Source: Gonocerus acuteangulatus
Lineage: Eukaryota > Arthropoda > Insecta > Hemiptera > Coreidae
DNA: 64,000 nucleotides
Direction: 5' to 3'
Assembly (NCBI GenBank): GCA_946811695.1
Contig: OX328132.1
Span: 59,016,449-59,080,448, forward strand
Shown here: positions 58,325 through 64,000 of the stretch, one piece after another
Layout of the letters: every line of letters starts with the position of its first letter
Numbering within the stretch: the stretch's first letter is position 1
Notes under the pieces: generated by a model
The model's input: only the letters and a program-made list of their open reading frames with translations
Told to the model about the DNA's origin: nothing
Database searches by the model: none
Made by a program: the position numbers and the translations under genes

Positions 58325-58500
58325 ATTTTCGGCCGGATACGTCAGACAATATCCCATTCCGATCTGTATCATAAGGGCAGATGCGACACGAGAAGGAGCT
58401 TCGTGTCGTAAAGTGACGCGAAGTTCTCTCTCCAGCCGTCAGTACAATTGTGAAGTAATGCGGGACGACGCTATTAGGTGAGCTCCGAAGTGCTGTTTTT
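58325..58500 (+). promoter_or_regulatory. GC-richer block with donor-like site; possible first exon
   Basis: CpG-containing sequence (CGGCCGGATACGTC, TTCGTGTCGTAAAGTGACGCG) stands out from AT-rich flanks. It has TCAGTA near 58439 as a partial initiator match, and an open ATGCGGGACGACGCTATTAG ending in a strong donor GTGAGC at about 58480. A short inverted pair (CGACACGAGAAG / CTTCGTGTCG) is present. No second exon was found. Confidence 0.2.
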
Positions 58501-59513
58501 CACTGGTGACCTGCGTCACCTACTATTAATGGCAAGTTGTTTAGGTTCACAATGGAGTCAATTATTTTGGAAAATTATGTAAACCATAAAAGCCGACTAC
58601 TTATAATATCAATGATGTTAAATTATTTAAGATATTTAAAGTTTATAGGCAAAGTGTTTAGTTTCAAAGCCCAATAAATAAAATAAAATTAAATGTCTTG
58701 CAAGGTGCAATAATTGAAATGAAATATTTAGCCAATAATGGTCAGTTGCAAGACACCACAAATGATTTTAGATTAAATTTCTTCGTCGTGATATAAATTT
58801 CCTGACACAATAATGTTTGTTATATTTTTCTAATAGCTACCACCTTTTATTTTTACTTTTCACAGAGTTTGCCGTTTATTGATTACTACATTTTAAAATT
58901 AATAGTATGCACGACTCACTAAAGTAATTTTATTTTTGTGTTTACTTACATAGTAGTTAGAATTATTACTGTTTTCAAACAATCTAATTCTTTTATAATT
59001 ATTCCTTTATTTATAATTATTTTAGTATTTATTTTATTCCTTTATTTTAAGCATTTCATTTATTTTACATCTTTGAAGAATAAGTAATTACTCATTGATT
59101 TAATATAACCAACAAACTCTCTCTCTTCCCCAAGAAAATATATTTTTACATTTTAATGAATGAAGTAACATATGTTTCCATTCATGAAATCCTCTTTCTT
59201 AATTCTTTTATATTATAAATTCATATACAACATATATTTTTCGAAGTTACTTTTAAATTACAGTACAAAAACTTTTTTTACAACAAGGTCATAGGTTATA
59301 AACGAAACGTAGAAAACAAAAAAATAAAATAAATCAGGTGGCTGATCTATTAAATGTTGTTTTTGTAAAAGATTTTGATTTCAAAAGATTTAGGAAAACG
59401 TGTACTCACAAGATAAATTTTTAAATTTTGTATAAAATCAATGAAGTTTTTCAATCAAATAAGCAGCTAATGGTTTATCAGTTCAATTGATGACTCTCAA
59501 TGAAAGTTCGTTT
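58501..59513. other. Very AT-rich intergenic sequence
   Basis: Nothing was recognised. Confidence 0.5.
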
Positions 59514-59521
59514 CTTTAAAT

Positions 59522-59995
59522 CAGGGGTCTCCAAACTACGGCCCGAGGGCCACATCCGGCCCGCGGACAGATTTTGTCCGGCCCGCGGAGAGCTAGCATA
59601 CTTGAAAACTCCTTTTAGAGAACATATTTTTTATAGCAAATTAAATTTAGTTTACTGAAGTATTCTAATTTTATGTTGAATAATTATTAATGTGGCATCT
59701 ACATTGATATGTTCATGGGCTAACTACTCATAACAATGTTGTAGGCTTATTGTTATTGTTTTTGTGATAAGTTGGATAAAGAAACACAGACTTGTAATGA
59801 GTAAAGACATGTATAATATGCAGAAAATTTAACTTCAGTATATAATAACTAACAAATTATTGAAATGAATCCAACTTTTCATCAGTGGACTATTTCACTT
59901 TTTACCACCGGCAACAATGATAATATGGTTTTGGACCTCGGAACCTACTGGAGTAATCAGTATGGCCCTAAGGCTGGAAAGTTTGGAGACCCCTG
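59522..59995. mobile_element. Non-autonomous hAT element with perfect 8-bp target duplication
   Basis: This 474-bp element has 15-bp perfect inverted ends CAGGGGTCTCCAAAC. The flanks CTTTAAAT (59514-59521 and 59996-60003) are identical, the hAT-type 8-bp duplication. After the left end comes TACGGCCCGAGGGCCACAT, a subterminal hairpin word (GGCCC..GGGCC) seen in many animal hAT elements. No transposase remains. The perfect duplication suggests a relatively recent insertion. Confidence 0.92.
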
Positions 59996-60003
59996 CTTTA
60001 AAT

Positions 60004-60745
60004 GAAAGATTTATATACTTGTCGTTTATAGAGACGAAGCTGGAATAGTCGATCTCTGCGACACCTCACGTCACGAAGCTGCGTTTCATCTTGTGCCTGA
60101 CCAAGGGACGCAATCATTACAATAAGTATAAGATCTAATCCTGCTGACTATTCATCATGACTAGTAGTTAATGTGTTGATTTTCAACATTAAATGACATC
60201 ATATGAAAAAGCATTGCAACACTAGTGTAAATCTAGAAGCCAAACTACCTTCATCCTTATCATTGTGTACCCCAAATCCTATGATATACGCTTTGTGTGC
60301 AGCAATAAATCAACCCCTAGGACATCTTATGTACGTCATAGGTTACAAAACTATATTAGGTGTAAACACTTTTTTTTTTTCTAAAAAAAGACGAAGTAAA
60401 ACGTTATTTATAACGTTGACTTAACCCAAAGGCAAGTGTACGGTTTAATTATAAGCTTCACGTCAATGTTATAAACTAATGTTTATTGTGAACACATGCA
60501 AAAATGTGAGCCAACCTTCTGAGAAAAATAAGGACAAAAAAATCAAAGAATATTTTGGAGCATATATTACAGATTTCACAACTTTTGTTCTTTTTTGTTT
60601 CGTTTTTTTCAAGTAAATTCAATCATGTGGGGTGGGTCATTGTTTCCTATTTCAATTTGATGCAATAAACATAAATAAATCAATAAAAATAAGAAGATTA
60701 AGAAAAGAATCAGTTGAAAAATAATTAAAAATAAATAGCTATACA
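60004..60745. other. Intergenic sequence, nothing recognised
   Basis: The 73-codon ORF at 60203-60424 is unrecognised. Confidence 0.4.
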
Positions 60746-60747
60746 CA

Positions 60748-60841
<94 letters not shown>

Positions 60842-60850
60842 ATATATATT
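60746..60850. repeat. (TA)n microsatellite with rare C interruptions
   Basis: About 100 bp of TA units. Confidence 0.95.
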
Positions 60851-61265
60851 CAATTTAAAATATCAGGTCGATATAAATATTATTGTTCGTTAATTTATCG
60901 TCTCGCGTCTAATTGAGGCGTTCAGTTTATTTTGGATACTAATTAGTAGAGAGATTAGAATTTTTATTTAGGAAAAAAAAAACTGAACCGAGATTATTTT
61001 TCACAGTTTTTGCGTTCCACGCGCAGACGGTTCGTCGATCAAAACATGTCTAACACTCTATGGAACAAAATGTCCATCCGATGAGTTGTTCAAACACGAT
61101 TATCTCGTAAAATACTCAAGCTAACATGGTCTCATCTTAAAGATAATTTAATAAGCTACAACTTTTGTATCGAGGTGTTTTTTCGCACAACGCTTTTTGA
61201 CTTACTTTTTCGATTCCCCATCGATATACGAAGTCTGTCGGTTTAAGACTGGGACACCCTGTGTG

Positions 61266-61311
<46 letters not shown>

Positions 61312-61785
61312 TATATACACATATATGTGTGTGTTTGTGTGTGTTTAGGATTAGTAGCTTTAGATTTAGGATAATAGTCCGAAACGTCATCAAAAATAAA
61401 AAGTCCGTCACGCAGGAGCTGCATAACTAAGCACTTTCCTCAGAATTTGGGTAGTGTAGACTGCTTTCCAGAATAATTTGCTTAAAATATCCTATATAAA
61501 TAAAATAAAGGCGCTAGTAGCCAAATAGTTGATGCGCCGTTAAAAAAAAATAAAATATAAAAATATGAATAGTTCTCTTTTCATGTTGTAATGAGTAACT
61601 GTTCAATTATTAACTTCCTAATTAATTTGCTTCCAGATTTATGTGTATACATACATGAAAACTTCATATTTTCGTCTTTTGATCTGACGCAGGAACAGCA
61701 TACAGTCCCTCTAGTGGTAAAAAGCGCTCCTTGCGGCGGCCTTGTGAACCTACGTCTGGCGGGCTATTCTATAGAAATATATTAC
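60851..61785. other. Intergenic sequence with element ends
   Basis: GACTGGGACACCCTGTGTG at about 61245-61263, next to a (TA)/(TG) tract, resembles the ACAGGGTGTCCCA terminus common in arthropod repeats. GGCGCTAGTAGCC, then GATGCGCCGTT and poly(A), at 61510-61552 is the shared SINE-type tail on the plus strand. No gene. Confidence 0.45.
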
Positions 61786-61789
61786 AAAG

Positions 61790-62130
61790 TAAACCCCCCT
61801 TTCTGATTGACCGATTTAGCTCATTTCTACAACACTTCTTCCTCATGAGTCAACCACGACGTATACCGCATTTCGTTAGAATACAGCAGAAATTACGACC
61901 GGTATGAGAATATTAGTAATTTGGTTCCGGAGTAACCCCCCCCCCCCCCCCTAATGAACCGATTTAGTTTATTTTTACAACCCATTTTTCTCTGTAGATT
62001 AATACTACGAATATCAAGTTTCGTTGAAATATATCAAGAACTACGGGGTGCATGGTCAAATTAGTGTTTTGGGTCCGGGGTAAACCCCCCTTGCGGTGGA
62101 CCGATTTTGATGGTTAACGAACTCGTTCAA
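61790..62130. repeat. Degenerate ~145-bp repeat, about 2.5 units
   Basis: CCCCCCTTTCTGATTGACCG, CCCCCTAATGAACCGATTTA and CCCCCCTTGCGGTGGACCG start successive units near 61795, 61940 and 62085. Each of the first two continues with GATTTAG.T.ATTT.TACAAC and TTTCGTT.AA.TA..., ending ..CCGG(A/G)GTAA. It is probably an old transposon with internal repeats. Confidence 0.6.
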
Positions 62131-62690
62131 TCGTTTGCTAATTGAATGCTATATACCATAAAAAAAAAACAAAAACAAAAACTCTGGCCGCTATCGTGTT
62201 AACAGACACATACATGTATATGCTTATATATATATAAATTTTGACGGGTGTCATTTTCGGTCTCTACTAGGAAGGATCGATAAACATTTGTAGAAATTTT
62301 TCAAAAATTCCGTCATGAGTGCGACCTTAATAGCTACTTTCCTTCGGAGGAAAGTGCTAAAAGCGCGTTAATAAGTTTTTTTTTTTTTTTGTTTTATCCC
62401 TATATTCCATGAAATAATTGAGATTTCAGGACAATTTTTAAAATCATTAAAAATGTGCGAGTGTTTGGATATAACTATAGATAATGTATATATAGTCGTA
62501 CATCAGTCGATTCACATCCTGGATGACGAACTCGGGTGCGCACTGACTACTGTATGTCCGCGTCCAGAGCGACCCTACGCCCACTCAGCCTTTACTGGGT
62601 ACCTGAAAATAGGAGAATCAATCAAGATCATTGAACTGAAAACACTACTGCTTTAACGACCCCGAGCCTCCTAAGATCTAGAAGAATTTA
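62131..62690. other. Intergenic sequence with an inverted, decayed cassette
   Basis: At about 62.31-62.37 kb GTCATGAG, the TTTCCTTCGGAGGAAA hairpin and AAAAGCGCGTTAA are inverted cassette words. A GC-richer patch at 62.50-62.62 kb contains a 67-codon ORF without recognised features. Confidence 0.4.
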
Positions 62691-62695
62691 TATAT

Positions 62696-62728
62696 TCGGA
62701 TATAAATATATATATATGTATATGTATA

Positions 62729-62784
<56 letters not shown>

Positions 62785-62916
62785 TATATTCGATTTTTCC
62801 CTTTAATATCTCCCTGAGGTCAATCACGCTGGCAAATTTAAAGATTCTAGCTTATTGGGAAATACCTTATAATTTTGATGGAGACAGCTGATAGACGATT
62901 TTGTCGTAGCCAAAAC

Positions 62917-62996
<80 letters not shown>
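62696..62996. repeat. Two (TA)n microsatellites
   Basis: TA tracts at about 62696-62790 (with TG variants) and 62920-62996 are separated by ~130 bp of unique sequence. Confidence 0.95.
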
Positions 62997-62997
<1 letters not shown>

Positions 62998-63054
62998 CGT
63001 CGACATTTCTAGCCTGCAGCCTGTCTTGTGCTGTCCAATCAACACCAAAAGCGC

Positions 63055-63135
63055 TTAAATTCAATGCCGAGGATTGAACGTTTCAATATGTACATCCTTA
63101 AAATAGGATGTCTACTCGCTAAACCCCGTTCAATG
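63055..63135 (-). repeat. tRNA-like segment, possible SINE head (weak)
   Basis: On the minus strand TTTAGCGAGTAGAC (loosely box A) is followed by a CATCC..GGATG stem-loop in the anticodon-arm position and GTTCAATCC, which fits the box B core. No acceptor stem or poly(A) tail was found. The 117-codon minus-strand ORF across it (63392-63039) is unrecognised. Confidence 0.3.
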
Positions 63136-63370
63136 TTGGAGCAAATGCCACGCATGCTTACTAGTGTCGAAAGCGTGGCTGTGTTTACTTGCGTATCACA
63201 CTTCATACCTTTTATTGCCTTGAATGGCTCCTGACCTTGGAAATGTGTTCTTATCTCGAGCGAGTGAGTTCCCAAATCCCAGTCATCTCTTGTGCTCTTC
63301 GAGGACCAGTCGACACCTGCTCCCATCCATTCATTACGCTTGGAACTAGGTTCAGGTAAAGGACGACAGC

Positions 63371-63716
63371 CTATCTTTCTACATGGGTTCATCCTTCTCT
63401 AACCAATGTATAAATATCTTCCTACATAGGTTCATCCTTCTCTAACCAATGTAATAATATCTTTCTACATGGGTTTATCCTTCTCTAACCAATGTATAAA
63501 TATCTTCCTACATAGGTTCATCCTTCTCTAACCAATGTATTAATATCTTCCTACATGGGTTAATCCTTCTCTAACCAATGTATAAATATCTTCCTTCATG
63601 GGCTAATCCTTCTCTAACCAATGTATAAATATCTTCCTACATAGGTTCATCCATCTCTAACCAATGTATAAATATCTTCTTACATGGGTTAATCCTTCTC
63701 TAACCCATGTATAAAT
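63371..63716. repeat. 43-bp minisatellite, 8 copies
   Basis: TATCTTCCTACATAGGTTCA, then TCCTTCTCTAACCAATGTA, repeats with little divergence from about 63372 at 42-46-bp spacing. Sequence beyond 63.72 kb is unassigned. Confidence 0.95.
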
Positions 63717-64000
63717 TCACTCTTGAAGGAACCCTAATTTTGAAATAAAATTTTAATCATTCAGGATCCGTATTCTCAACAAAATTGTCTCCGGGCCGTT
63801 GATAGTCAGACTTATTCCTATATGGGATTAATTATGGCTACAGGATAAATGAATGGATTTTGAGGGAATTGGACTTATTGAGAATTATGATTTGAAGGTT
63901 CTGTAGCCTGCTGCCAAGTAACATGATACTTTCAGTAGAAATTAAAATAGTCACTGTCATCACAAATCATTCTTTATGAGCGCTAAGCGAGTTCTGCAGG

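Noticed and set aside
63039..63392. 117-codon minus-strand ORF
   Set aside because: It has no recognised motif and overlaps a tRNA-like segment.

Overview
The window looks like nuclear DNA from an animal, most likely an arthropod. It is AT-rich (I estimate about one third G+C) and low in genes. It holds poly(A)-tailed tRNA-derived SINEs, long (TA)n microsatellites, hAT and PIF/Harbinger transposon debris, a Penelope-like element with a GIY-YIG domain, and one non-LTR retrotransposon tail. Nothing looks bacterial: there are no operons, no ribosome binding sites and no dense ORFs. I cannot name the species. I found no complete host protein gene. The only convincing protein-coding stretches belong to transposable elements.

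Layout. 0-7 kb: SINEs, a (TA)n tract, and the 5'-truncated Penelope-like element (4.3-5.5 kb) facing a second, inverted Penelope tail. 7-12 kb: a hAT MITE with a perfect 8-bp target duplication, a 60-bp minisatellite, a degraded PIF/Harbinger transposon with its own MITE insertion, and a 106-bp minisatellite. 13.7-20.5 kb: a 3 x ~123-bp array, a large diverged inverted repeat, two more copies of the hAT MITE, and a GC-rich promoter-like island. 22-35 kb: eight tandem arrays with unrelated monomers, one of them split by a 1.94-kb retrotransposon insertion. 36-41 kb: a polypyrimidine tract and a nested-insertion locus that records a Penelope tail, a Tourist-like MITE and a SINE. 41-56 kb: dispersed retrotransposon 3' regions and further minisatellites. 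56.7-57.4 kb: two perfect palindromes that abut base to base, then a SINE. 58-64 kb: a weak short-peptide and exon candidate, a hAT element with perfect 8-bp duplications, microsatellites and a 43-bp minisatellite.

The strongest themes are these. (1) About 18 minisatellite families cover, by hand tally, roughly a fifth of the window, and several are organised in multiples of three. (2) Foldback DNA recurs: perfect or near-perfect inverted repeats, most of them at mobile-element sequence. (3) Penelope tails share a hammerhead-ribozyme-like core (CUGANGA, hairpin, GAAA) whose hairpin changes in a compensating way between two copies. (4) A retrotransposon 3' cassette with its own hairpin recurs about ten times. 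I did not find a complete new gene system. The best candidates for follow-up are the paired palindromes, the Penelope tails and the minisatellite organisation.
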